Source: Pipra filicauda
Taxonomy: Eukaryota; Chordata; Aves; Passeriformes; Pipridae
DNA length: 64,000 nt
Assembly: GCF_003945595.2 (NCBI RefSeq)
Contig: NW_024104527.1
Span: 62,001 to 126,000, forward strand
Reading direction: 5' to 3'
This document shows, in pieces, positions 29,801 to 38,030 of this stretch; position 1 is the stretch's first letter; the number at the start of each line of letters is the position of its first letter. Made by a program: the position numbers and the translations under genes. The notes beneath the pieces were generated by a model. The model did no database searches. It was not told the DNA's origin and saw only the letters and a list, made by a program, of their open reading frames with translations.

Positions 29801-32800
29801 GATTGTCCAGGACAGCTGCAGTGAGTGAGCAAGACAGACCTATCCTGCGAGGGGTTTTCCCCAGAGCTGTGGTGCGGGAGGAAAGGAAAGCTCCTTTCTG
29901 TGCTCTGTCTCTCTGCTCTTTGTGTTGTGGCAGTACGGAGGAGACCACAGCCTGACTGGAATACTGAGAAGGATTCATTTGGGACAAGGGAGCAGAGCCA
30001 GCAGTGGGAGGGAGAAGCACAAAAGGAGGTATAGGCTTAGAGAACAGGCGAGAGGGTCCATAGACAGGACTGGATCTTGGAACTGAACCCAGGCCCATAC
30101 GTCAGCACTCTGCTGCCATCTGAATCCTGAGGAAGGAGCTGGGTGGAAGGCTGTGTGTTCTGTGGTGGTGAGCCACTAGGAGGAGCATGAATGCTGCTGG
30201 AGGCCCCAGCCTGGCCTCTGCCCTGCCCCACGCTTGTACATTTCCAGAAAGTTTTGGAACTGTCCTAAAGTAGAGAGTCAAGAAATCTCAGTGATCAGAA
30301 GTGGGGAAATGGGAGCAGGGCATTCAGCTCTGTATATTACTTTCTATAGGAGGTCATCACCTTGTTTATGTGCACAGATTCCTAATTCTGCCACATGGCT
30401 TTGTGCAGTGCAGATAGTGCACTGTAGATTGAGAGCTGTGCAGGCAGGGAAGCTGTTGTCTGTCTCCTGCTTGCCCATGGAATAAATCAGGTGGTAGATG
30501 AAAGATTGTCTTGTATTTCCGCTAGTGAGCCACACTGGAGAAGCAAAATTTGTGTTCCCCTTTGCAGAGCTCCAGGGGGGCACTTGGTACAGAGTGGTTC
30601 ACTCCTGCTGCCATCTCAGGCCCTTTTACTTTCCAGGTGCCTCTGATGTGTGTGGAGTACAGCTGTAACAGCAGTAAGAAAGCATCAGTGTCTACAGTTG
30701 AAATCTTTGGTTTTAGGTGGCAAATATCATGCAGGGTTCAGAGGCTGCTGAAACTGAAGCAGTTGGCATTTTTGTGGGTTGCCGAAAATATGTGGAGATG
30801 TTTTAAATCTCAATTACACTGCATCAAGGAGGATATTAACAAGTGAAAAATCATCAGCATGAGCTAGTATTCCTGGACCACCCTTTCTGATCAGCAGAGA
30901 GAGGTTCATCCAAGGGAACTGAGTTAAATTAGAGGTTTGGAGGAGCCTTTCTCCTTGCAGTGACAATTCAGGGATCTTGGTTGGATGAGTGCTAATGTAG
31001 CCTTTGTGGACATGCCATCAGTGTGAGCCCGTCAGTGGAGACTTGTGGAGAGCAAGACCAGTATCTTCCAAAGTGCTCAGACTGTGTGAGAGCTCCAGGG
31101 ATTTGTATCTGCGGGCTGGATCTGTAGTATTGGATTCTATCCCATTCCACGATCCTTCCTATGTGGTGTACTTCTGGGAAAGTATGGAGTGTACTTGATC
31201 AGTTTGTTTAGGGCTCTGGATGTGGAAGTTATTAAAAGCAAGATGAGGTTGGTGCATGCAGTCATCCTGGGGCATTTGTTAGCTTTGAGTGCTTGACTGT
31301 CACAACTTCAGAGTCCTTCTCATGATGACCTGGGTGTGTAATAGATATGAAGGCTTTTGTCTGCATTTTACTTCAGGTTAATATCTCAAAAACATCACCA
31401 ATAATTGGTGGCTAGTTGTTCAATAATTTTTCTGTCAATTATTTCTTTTCCCCATGTGTGTGACTAGAACGTCCATGTGAATAGTTATATCTAGTTGTCT
31501 GATGACTTTGATTTTTATAACCCTTGCTTCTCTCTCAGAATTTAGCTACCCTCTACATTTTGTGGAAGGTTTCCACTTTAGCAGCAAAGCTTTTTTTGGT
31601 TTAGAATGATCTGACTTATTTAAGGAACACCTAAGTTCTTTAGATGCAGTAGGTATAAAAGTCCTTCTTGGAGGGAAAATAGCTCCCTAACTCTGTTGGG
31701 CTTTACGGTAAGAGAACAGGTCTGGGTTAAAACAGCTGGAGGGATTGGATTGTCTGTAGTAGTAGGTGCTCAAGGGGGGAGGGGGTTTGTGAGAGGGTTT
31801 CCTTGCCTTTGCTATCACAGCCAAGTTACTAATCATCATCTTTCCTGTTGCAGATGGATGTACTCCACTTATGTTGGCATCTCTGCGGGCGGGCGGCTCC
31901 GATATCAGCGAGGATGACGAGGATGGAGAAGACTCCTCAGCAAATATAATAACAGACTTGATCTATCAGGGTGCCAACCTGCAGGCCCAGACAGACCGCA
32001 CTGGAGAGATGGCCCTGCACTTGGCAGCCCGTTACTCGAGAGCAGATGCTGCAAAACGTTTGCTGGATGCTGGTGCCGATGCCAATGCACGGGACAACAT
32101 GGGACGGACCCCCCTGCATGCAGCTGTGGCTGCTGATGCCCAGGGTGTCTTCCAGGTACAGCAGTTGAAGAACCCTGTGCTCTGTATTTGTGTGAACCTG
32201 CCCAAGCTGGGCTCTGTTTGCTCACAGCCCTGCTCTCGTGCCTTCCACAGTGTGATGGCCAGGCAAAACTATTTTACATCCACTTTTCTCGGGTATTCAT
32301 AGCTTGAAGAACTCAGCATGCATGAATCATCTCGCATGTATTTATTTGGTCTGTTTGCCTCTGTCACCTATTTTCTGGGTCCTTGCATTTCAGTGCTCGG
32401 GCTGCTTTGTCATTATAAAGCTTCTCTTGAGATTCTGCCAAAATCCTCAGTCTTGGTCTGTAGTGGTATTGAAAAAAAAAATCTGTCTTCCCCTGTTGTC
32501 CAGATCCTGATCCGTAACAGAGTGACAGACTTGGATGCTCGGATGAATGATGGAACGACCCCATTAATTCTGGCTGCACGTCTGGCTGTGGAAGGAATGG
32601 TGGCCGAGCTCATTAATTGCCAGGCTGATGTGAACGCCGTAGATGACCACGGTAACATGAACACCACATACTGGGCTGGGCAAATATTTGTCATGGTGTG
32701 AGCAGAGAGGGGTGAGCTTCTACTCTCCCAGAGTGTGGGCTGCTCAGGAATTCTGTAGCTGAATCACACAGCGGGCTCTTCTGCAAAGTCCTCTTGGCAG

Positions 32801-35621
32801 TAACCGACTGCAGGCTGCTGCACAGTTCCTTGGTTAGACAGTCCTGAAAGAGAAGCAGAAGAAATATGGGGTTGGATATGCTGGGATTTTCTGTGGATAG
32901 GTTATTTAAAAAACAAAAAATGCCCAGACCAAGTGCTGAAAGTCCCATTGTATCCTGTGCCATCGGGACACGTCACAGCATGGTGATTTCCAAAGTGATT
33001 TTTCCATTCTTCAGGACATGTTCACATGTTGCAGGCTGCACTGCAGTTGCTTCCTTCCCTCAGTGTACTCTGTACCTCTTGGCTTTTGTCTGCACTTCAC
33101 TTCAAGTGAAAATGTCACCAATAATCAGTGGCTAGTTGCTCAGTAATCTTTCTGTCAGTTGTTTCTTTTCCCCAGGTAGGTGATTAGAGCATCTGCTCTA
33201 GAAAATAGCAAAATAGCTCCTTGGTTTGTTACTGAAGTTGTTGGGTTTCCCTGCAGGTAAATCTGCTCTTCACTGGGCTGCCGCTGTCAACAATGTGGAA
33301 GCAACATTAGTACTGCTGAAAAACGGAGCCAACAGAGACATGCAGGATAACAAGGTACAGTGTGGGGGTGCTCAGCATGCCTGTGCTTCCTAACTTAAAG
33401 CACCTTTTCGCTGTTGGTAATGAAGTAAGTTCAGATTTTCTAAACTGAGTGCTCAGCGCAGGTCTTCCAAACCCAGACTGTGACCGGAACTCTCCCCAAG
33501 TGCTGGATGCCTTACAGGATTTCTGATACAGGAGAGCAGTTCTCTTTCTTGTTTGGCCACGTCCTGGCCGTCAATGCTGTCCTGCTTTACTTGCAGGGAA
33601 GGAATGCAATACAGAATCAATGGTGTGTGAGAGCACCAGGTGGAGTGCTGCTGGTGTCAAACAGCTGGATTCCAGTTAGCAGAGAGAATGATCTGGCAGT
33701 GCAGCAGCAGTCATGTCCTGTCATATTTCCAGGGAATCTCAGTGCAGGGTGGATATGGGAGAGGAGCCCCTCTGTTTGAGAGATAGTCTGCACTGTGCAG
33801 ATGTTCCGTAGCTTTACTGTTAGTTTTTGCTGTGTCTTAGTCCTTAATTTATTTCCTCTGCCTAAGGTTTCTTTTTTGGATTATTATACATCGCTCAGTG
33901 GATTTCAGAGCTACCAACAAACAAGCTGCAGTTCCTTACTGGGCTGTTTTAGTCCTTTGTACCTTTCCCTCATAGGGTAGAGTGGGAGAAAGGCACAGGT
34001 GCTTTCATGGTTCCTCCAAGGACCCATGGCAGAATAGTGCCCTTCCTGGTGGGATATTTCAACCTGTGCTCCACTGCTGTGTATGAAATGATTTCCTGTA
34101 ATCTGCCTTTTTAAGTGGGTACCTCTTAGAATGGGTGGTTCTTGGTGACAGTTAATGTGACACTGCATTAAACAGCACTTAAATGGTTTAATGGTTGCCA
34201 CACCGTAAGGGATTGTGAGCTGTAACTCAGTCCCCCCACAGTGAAGCCTCTAAAATATTTACTCTCTGTGTTTTCAGGAAGAGACTCCACTCTTCCTTGC
34301 TGCTCGGGAAGGCAGTTTCGAAGCAGCAAAAATCTTGCTGGACCATTTTGCCAATCGAGACATCACAGACCACATGGATCGCCTGCCCCGGGACGTGGCC
34401 CAGGATCGGATGCACCATGACATAGTGCAGCTTCTCAACGAGTACAATGTGGCACACAGCCCTGCGGGGCACCCCGGGGCCATGCTGAACTCTGCCCTCT
34501 CCCCGGTCATCTGTGGCCCCAACAGGTCCTTCCTCAATCTGAAACACGCGTCATTAAGCAAGAAGTCACGAAAACCGAATGCCAAAGGCATCATGCCCAC
34601 AAACCTCACCAAAGATGCAAAGAGGAGAAGGAAGAAGTCCCTCAGCGAGGGCAAAGGGCAGTTTTCGGAGAGCTCAGTGACCCTGTCACCAGTCGATTCC
34701 CTGGAATCGCCCCACGCTTTTGCATCCGAACCAACATCGTCTCCTGTGATGCCATCGCCGGGGGTGTTGCACTCTTCGCCCAGCTCGCTGCTGACCGCCC
34801 CGTCGGTGCAGGCCGCACACACCATGTCCTTCTCCAACCTCCACGAGATGCAGCCCTTAGGACGCGGATCCAGCACGGTACTCCCATCTGTCAGCCAGTT
34901 GCTTTCACAGCACAGAACCACCCCTCCGAACAGCGGGCTTGGTAGGCTCCGGCCAGGCAACGTTTCCACCGAGTGGATGAACCGCATGGAGGTGAACGAG
35001 TCCCAGTACAACGAGATGTTTGGCATGGTGCCGCAGGTGATGCATTCCCACCCCAGTGTTTCTCAGCAGAGCGGCTTGGTTCAAGCAGACACGAAGCACC
35101 TGGGAGTGTCCAGGGAGTCTTTGCCCCCCATCATGACTTTCCAGCTGGTTCCCAAGGGCGGCATAAACCAGCAAGCACTGCCACAGCAGGCCCAGTCAAA
35201 CTGCGCTCAGAACATGGCTGGTCCTCTTAGCTCCATGTATCAGATCCCGGATCTAGCCCAGCTGCCCAGCGCCTCGTTCTCCATGGCTGCCATCCCTCAG
35301 CAGGACGGGCAGGTGGCTCAGACGGTCCTCCCGGCCTACCACCAGTTCCAGAGCTCGATGGGGAAGTACCCCACACCTCCCTCACAGCACAGCTGCTACT
35401 CCTCGGCCACAGAACGGACTCCTAGCCACAACCGGCATTTACAAGGCGAACACCCATACCTGACTCCATCGCCCGAATCTCCAGACCAGTGGTCAAGCTC
35501 TTCCCCACACTCTGCCTCTGACTGGTCTGATGTGGCAACCAGTCCCAGTAACAACCAGCGTGGGCCGGCGGCCGCTCACATGACAGAGCAGCAGCGGAAC
35601 AACATGCAGGTGTACGCCTGA
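2608..35621 (+). CDS. NOTCH2: NOTCH2 receptor, 3' part of gene (23 coding exons; 5' exons outside window)
   Basis: Single-pass receptor for Delta/Jagged ligands; cleavage at S1 (furin), S2 (ADAM) and S3 (gamma-secretase) releases an intracellular domain that acts with RBPJ and Mastermind in the nucleus. The exons encode, in order, EGF repeats 14 (tail) to 36, three Lin12/Notch repeats, the heterodimerisation domain with basic S1 sites, a transmembrane helix (about 25755-25823), a valine at 25813 at the expected S3 position, a basic RAM segment, ankyrin repeats, nuclear-localisation-type basic clusters and a C-terminal PEST region. It is NOTCH2 rather than NOTCH1 or 3 because the ankyrin, TM and C-terminal segments match remembered NOTCH2, including the ending NNMQVYA. 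Joined exons give 5,609 nt, entering in phase 1 and staying open to TGA at 35619. EGF21 has no exon here (see findings). Confidence 0.97.
3358..3468 (+). CDS. NOTCH2: NOTCH2 exon 12: end of EGF16, most of EGF17
   Basis: 111-nt phase 1-1 exon, acceptor CCCCTAG, donor GTAAAT. It carries the [12 protein letters not shown] start. Confidence 0.95.
5093..5285 (+). CDS. NOTCH2: NOTCH2 exon 13: EGF17 end, EGF18, first part of EGF19
   Basis: 193-nt exon entering in phase 1 and leaving in phase 2, acceptor TTCCTAG, donor GTAAGT. It encodes the [11 protein letters not shown] module and the start of the next repeat. Confidence 0.95.
6800..6945 (+). CDS. NOTCH2: NOTCH2 exon 14: EGF19 end and EGF20
   Basis: 146-nt exon entering in phase 2 and leaving in phase 1 (donor GTGAAA). 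It ends in the GFKG turn that closes EGF20. The next exon found encodes EGF22, so EGF21 is skipped in the genomic order. Confidence 0.95.
7456..7575 (+). CDS. NOTCH2: NOTCH2 exon 16: EGF22
   Basis: 120-nt phase 1-1 exon with acceptor CTCCAG and donor GTAACG. The [12 protein letters not shown] start and the longer [10 protein letters not shown] loop identify EGF22 and not EGF21. It joins exon 14 in frame. Confidence 0.93.
7682..7834 (+). CDS. NOTCH2: NOTCH2 exon 17: EGF22 end, EGF23, start of EGF24
   Basis: 153-nt phase 1-1 exon only 106 bp after exon 16; acceptor TTTCAG, donor GTGAGT. It encodes [11 protein letters not shown]. Confidence 0.95.
8622..8682. repeat. A/C-rich low-complexity tract
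   Basis: Runs of AAAC, CCAAA and ACCACC without a strict unit. Confidence 0.7.
10486..10510 (+). repeat. Poly(T) run
   Basis: 25 consecutive T upstream of the exon 18 acceptor region; either a simple repeat or the antisense tail of a retroelement. Confidence 0.8.
10586..10814 (+). CDS. NOTCH2: NOTCH2 exon 18: EGF24, EGF25, start of EGF26
   Basis: 229-nt exon, acceptor CTTAG, donor GTGAGG. It completes the split Asn codon of NPCQNGAS and ends in phase 2 within the EGF26 start. Confidence 0.95.
10815..13156 (+). other. NOTCH2: NOTCH2 intron 18
   Basis: 2.3-kb AT-rich intron. Nothing recognisable beyond short A/T tracts. Confidence 0.7.
13157..13358 (+). CDS. NOTCH2: NOTCH2 exon 19: EGF26, EGF27
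   Basis: 202-nt exon, acceptor TTGCAG, donor GTGGGT. It completes SCFNGGTC and the [10 protein letters not shown] module, leaving in phase 0. Confidence 0.95.
13359..15915 (+). other. NOTCH2: NOTCH2 intron 19
   Basis: 2.6-kb intron with one short CR1 fragment near its start. Short open frames in it show no family resemblance. Confidence 0.7.
13514..13577 (-). mobile_element. CR1 LINE 3'-end fragment
   Basis: The + strand reads TAGAATGGGTTGGAAGGGAC followed by CTCAGAGGTCATCTG and TTCCAACCC, the reverse complement of the typical avian CR1 3' end. Short and truncated. Confidence 0.75.
15916..16069 (+). CDS. NOTCH2: NOTCH2 exon 20: EGF28 and start of EGF29
   Basis: 154-nt exon, phase 0 to 1, preceded by a long T-tract and TTTGCAG. 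It encodes [13 protein letters not shown] and [10 protein letters not shown]. Confidence 0.95.
16856..17040 (+). CDS. NOTCH2: NOTCH2 exon 21: EGF29 and EGF30
   Basis: 185-nt exon, phase 1 to 0, acceptor TTTCAG, donor GTAAGG. It encodes LCQHSGHC and [10 protein letters not shown] modules. Confidence 0.95.
17877..18009 (+). CDS. NOTCH2: NOTCH2 exon 22: EGF31
   Basis: 133-nt exon, phase 0 to 1, acceptor TGGCAG, donor GTATGA. It encodes [12 protein letters not shown] and the following repeat, nearly identical to remembered mammalian NOTCH2. Confidence 0.95.
18010..20056 (+). other. NOTCH2: NOTCH2 intron 22
   Basis: 2-kb AT-rich intron with a CR1 3'-end fragment near 18200-18315 and A-rich stretches at about 18520-18545 and 19035-19065. 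Confidence 0.7.
18200..18320 (+). mobile_element. CR1 LINE 3'-end fragment (diverged)
   Basis: Contains GATTACCATTAAGGTCTC then TTCCAACCCTGTCTG, matching the sense CR1 3' end. The left boundary is unclear. Confidence 0.55.
20057..20302 (+). CDS. NOTCH2: NOTCH2 exon 23: EGF32 and EGF33
   Basis: 246-nt phase 1-1 exon, acceptor TGACAG, donor GTGAGT. EGF32 has eight residues between its first two cysteines ([10 protein letters not shown]), longer than in mammals as I remember it. Confidence 0.95.
20303..22246 (+). other. NOTCH2: NOTCH2 intron 23
   Basis: 1.9-kb intron. The last kilobase is less AT-rich and holds overlapping open frames on both strands without family resemblance; I see no gene in it. 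Confidence 0.65.
22247..22359 (+). CDS. NOTCH2: NOTCH2 exon 24: EGF34
   Basis: 113-nt exon, phase 1 to 0, acceptor TCTCAG, donor GTAAGC. It encodes [16 protein letters not shown] and the diagnostic ASNMPDGF segment. Confidence 0.95.
22906..23435 (+). CDS. NOTCH2: NOTCH2 exon 25: EGF35, EGF36, Lin12/Notch repeats A and B
   Basis: 530-nt exon, acceptor CATAG, donor GTAAGG. It encodes the cysteine-rich CGQVKC and TGCASAPC EGFs, then [17 protein letters not shown] and [17 protein letters not shown], the calcium-binding LNR pattern of the negative regulatory region. Confidence 0.96.
24179..24526 (+). CDS. NOTCH2: NOTCH2 exon 26: LNR-C and N-terminal heterodimerisation domain with S1 sites
   Basis: 348-nt exon. 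It carries LNR-C ([17 protein letters not shown]) and the HD segment LLHTNLRIK. Two successive R-X-R/K-R motifs, RSRR (24465-24476) and RKRR (24492-24503), lie where furin S1 cleavage is expected. Confidence 0.95.
24772..24914 (+). CDS. NOTCH2: NOTCH2 exon 27: C-terminal heterodimerisation domain
   Basis: 143-nt exon, phase 2 to 1. It encodes [11 protein letters not shown] and the AAALLAAQA helix of HD-C. Confidence 0.95.
25727..25937 (+). CDS. NOTCH2: NOTCH2 exon 28: transmembrane helix, S3 site, RAM start
   Basis: 211-nt exon. It encodes a hydrophobic helix starting LLYLLAV, the [12 protein letters not shown] stop-transfer (S3 valine codon 25813-25815) and the [13 protein letters not shown]-binding motif. 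Confidence 0.96.
26553..26649 (+). CDS. NOTCH2: NOTCH2 exon 29: RAM linker
   Basis: 97-nt exon, phase 2 to 0. It encodes NLSVQIPE through the EHW and PQPKRAK nuclear-localisation-type end. Confidence 0.92.
26992..27060. repeat. A-rich low-complexity tract
   Basis: AAAC and AACAAA runs in NOTCH2 intron 29, about 100 bp upstream of exon 30. Confidence 0.65.
27157..27325 (+). CDS. NOTCH2: NOTCH2 exon 30: linker before ankyrin repeats
   Basis: 169-nt exon, phase 0 to 1, acceptor CTCAG, donor GTCAGT. It encodes [10 protein letters not shown] and [12 protein letters not shown]. Confidence 0.94.
27326..31853 (+). other. NOTCH2: NOTCH2 intron 30 (largest intron in window)
   Basis: 4.5-kb intron. 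It holds a 170-codon antisense open frame (28040-28549) of unknown meaning and one copy of a sequence shared with a later NOTCH2 intron (31353-31470). No mobile element was recognised. Confidence 0.65.
31353..31470 (+). repeat. Intronic repeat copy 1 (NOTCH2 intron 30)
   Basis: About 118 bp resembling 33081-33190 in the same orientation, with shared stretches such as GCTTTTGTCTGCA, TCACCAATAAT and TTTCTTTTCCCCA. I do not recognise the family. Confidence 0.6.
31854..32155 (+). CDS. NOTCH2: NOTCH2 exon 31: ankyrin repeats, first part
   Basis: 302-nt exon, phase 1 to 0, acceptor TTGCAG, donor GTACAG. It includes [10 protein letters not shown], an acidic loop, and the [17 protein letters not shown] and [12 protein letters not shown] repeats. 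Confidence 0.96.
32504..32651 (+). CDS. NOTCH2: NOTCH2 exon 32: ankyrin repeats, middle
   Basis: 148-nt exon, phase 0 to 1, acceptor GTCCAG, donor GTAACA. It encodes [17 protein letters not shown] and [16 protein letters not shown]. Confidence 0.96.
33081..33190 (+). repeat. Intronic repeat copy 2 (NOTCH2 intron 32)
   Basis: Partner of 31353-31470, diverged by scattered substitutions and small indels. It lies just upstream of exon 33. Confidence 0.6.
33257..33354 (+). CDS. NOTCH2: NOTCH2 exon 33: ankyrin repeat
   Basis: 98-nt exon, phase 1 to 0, acceptor CTGCAG, donor GTACAG. It encodes [17 protein letters not shown] and ends NRDMQDNK. Confidence 0.96.
34278..35621 (+). CDS. NOTCH2: NOTCH2 exon 34: last ankyrin repeats, transactivation and PEST regions, stop
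   Basis: 1,344-nt terminal exon (447 codons plus TGA). It starts [12 protein letters not shown], carries basic clusters ([18 protein letters not shown]), the [17 protein letters not shown] motif and a PEST segment with [14 protein letters not shown]. It ends in NNMQVYA, the ending I remember for NOTCH2. Confidence 0.97.
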   Translation, partial: EETPLFLAAREGSFEAAKILLDHFANRDITDHMDRLPRDVAQDRMHHDIVQLLNEYNVAHSPAGHPGAMLNSALSPVICGPNRSFLNLKHASLSKKSRKPNAKGIMPTNLTKDAKRRRKKSLSEGKGQFSESSVTLSPVDSLESPHAFASEPTSSPVMPSPGVLHSSPSSLLTAPSVQAAHTMSFSNLHEMQPLGRGSSTVLPSVSQLLSQHRTTPPNSGLGRLRPGNVSTEWMNRMEVNESQYNEMFGMVPQVMHSHPSVSQQSGLVQADTKHLGVSRESLPPIMTFQLVPKGGINQQALPQQAQSNCAQNMAGPLSSMYQIPDLAQLPSASFSMAAIPQQDGQVAQTVLPAYHQFQSSMGKYPTPPSQHSCYSSATERTPSHNRHLQGEHPYLTPSPESPDQWSSSSPHSASDWSDVATSPSNNQRGPAAAHMTEQQRNNMQVYA

Positions 35622-38030
35622 GGGCTGGCCAAGGTGAAGCCCAATTAAAGTGGACTCCAGAACTCATGAAGGTCTTCCAGGATGGAAATGAAGAACCATT
35701 TTAGTATCCAAGAGTCTTAATGAGCCCAGGATGTTCTTTTGTTGGAGGGACTGCGGTCGCTGTAGGCTTGTATGCTTTTATGCTAAACAGAGAACTGTAG
35801 AAGCTGGTGATGGAGAAGACCAGCTGGGTCACTTATAACCAACTCCCACGCACCTTGGATGTGACTGCTGTCTGCACTGGATTCTCCAGTCTGCTTTTTA
35901 ATATGTGTTCCACCGTTTCTTTGGGGAGACAGCTCTTCAGCTTAATACATCTTGTGGTCTTTTCTCCAGAAATTTAGCCAAAACCAGCTTTGTATCCTTA
36001 TTTTGTTACTCCTTCTGTTACCCACGTAACCTCTCTCTGAAGCACCTTCTACTAGTTCTCCTCAAGTTGAAGTTGCCTTGTCTTGACACAGCTCAGAGCT
36101 GCACCCACATTCCTAGACCCTTCCTTCCCTTGGCCACTCTTGCTCAGCAAGTGAGCCGGACTTCCCAAAACACCTGCAGGTCAAGTGACACCTTCTGTCA
36201 CACAGCTTCACCCTTTCCTTTTCAAGAGTCTTTGTCTTATACAGACCCACTAACACCCCTTAGCGTTCTCACTGCCTGCCCCCCAGGTATTATGAGATTA
36301 TATATACATATAGTCTTTTAGGTTGTTTGTTTTGTTATTTCCCCTCCCGAAAACGCTGGTCTGACCTGGTCTTCCCGCTGCAGTGGCCTGTAGGCACATC
36401 TCTCCAGTGTTGTGTGTCTTCCCTGGGGACATGCCTGACCATTTTTGACACACTACCTTCCCCGTGCCCCCATCCTGCCAGGTGTGCCCATGACTGCCTT
36501 CATGGACTCCCATGCCGGAAGAGATGCACTGCTGCTGATACAGGCCTTTTGGGAAGCTCTTGGGATGAGCATGAGTGTTTCAAAAACTGGTAACATGAGC
36601 TCCCAGCGTTCTTGCACAGTACTCCCCTCCCCTCCATCCAAGGGTGGCTGTGTGTCCTGTCCTCCAAATACCATATGCTGCCTCTTTATGGGATTATCAG
36701 TAAGTGTCAAACATGTCATTACATGTTTGCAGTGTGTGTCCTCCTGCGTCAGGAATGACATCCAGCCCTTTGAAAAGTGTCCCTTTTGCTCCAGCCCTGG
36801 ATCAGAGCTGCCTTGTCTTCCCCTCCCAACAAGGAGGCTGCAGCACTGATTCCCAAGCAGGCTTCCAGCAGCAGCAGGTGTGCCTGAAGCCAGGAGCTGG
36901 GCTTTTGCAGCAGACCAAATAGTTCAGAAACCATTGCCTCATGCAGTTTGGTTCACAGGTTTGGGGCTGTCCTCTGCTCTCAGCTTCAGCCTATGTCGAG
37001 ATTTCCCAGCTGAGGCGCCCCACGTGCTCTGTGGGACAGTAGTACCATTCATGCTGCAGCTCCCCCGACAGTTTTGGAGTAATGGAAGCCAGCTGTCGCT
37101 GACCTTAGACAAACAGCTGTTCTTTCTGCTTTGTCTGCAAGAGTAGCGCTTCCCTGAAGGGCTCCGAACCAGTCAGCAGCCGAAGTGAACATTTGTGGGG
37201 ATGGTTTGCTCCTACCTCTTCAGGGGAACCCTGCAGACACGTGTTCCAAAGAGATCGGTGCTGTCGGCTGCTGCCAAAGGACTGAAGGCTGCTCCCCTCC
37301 GAGCAGGTCATCCAACACCTTACCATGTACAGTATTGTCTCCGATGTTTCTTTACATTCTAATCAAGAGTTAAAGTTGCCTTTTTTCTTTTCCAACTCGA
37401 CTCAATGGTACATGAAGGCAGGGCCTCAGGAGGAGCTGGTTCCCAGGGCCATTGTTTTGGGCTGAAGTTTTTAATTCTGTCTGAAGTTACTGCTTTTTAC
37501 AATGCACACAGTGTTCCCCGGCACGCTCGCTGCAGTGCACCCCGTGAAGTTTAGCTGCAGCCGACTCAGATCTCCAGGCAGGAGCCTGCAGCCTCCTGGG
37601 GGCCTGTCCAGGTACACATTTCACTGCAAATAATGAAGTGTTGCTACATCGATGCTAAAGAAACAAAGGGCTTTTCCTCCTTAGCCCCAAATAACCAAGT
37701 GCCTTTTTATATATGTGGCTATCTTTTACAAGACGAGTGCTTTCTGTGGAATGAAGTCGGTTCCGTGCCTGGCCTGTTAATATGATGGCCCTCTGCCTTT
37801 CTCTCTTTTTTTTTTTTAACTACTTGTAAAGATAATATCTCCTTAAGGTGGTATTTTATCTCGTAAGTTGTAGAGTAACCATTCACACAGCAGCATTTTC
37901 CTATATTAATAATGGAAAATATTTGCTTATTTTTACATTTTTTATAAAAGTCTTTTATGAAAATAGTTGCTGCCAAATGTATAAGCAATTTTTATCCCCA
38001 GAATAAAAAGTACGTGCCCAGTGTCTGTGT
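35622..38030 (+). other. NOTCH2: NOTCH2 3' UTR
   Basis: About 2.4 kb from the stop codon to a canonical AATAAA at 38002-38007, followed by a T/G-rich stretch. The AT-rich last 400 bp, with TATATA and T-runs, fits a regulated UTR. A weak ATTAAA at 35644 is probably too close to the stop to matter. Confidence 0.75.
38002..38007 (+). terminator. NOTCH2: NOTCH2 polyadenylation signal
   Basis: Canonical AATAAA followed within 30 nt by a GT-rich element (GTGTCTGTGTGC). It is the first canonical hexamer downstream of the stop that has a proper downstream element. Confidence 0.65.
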
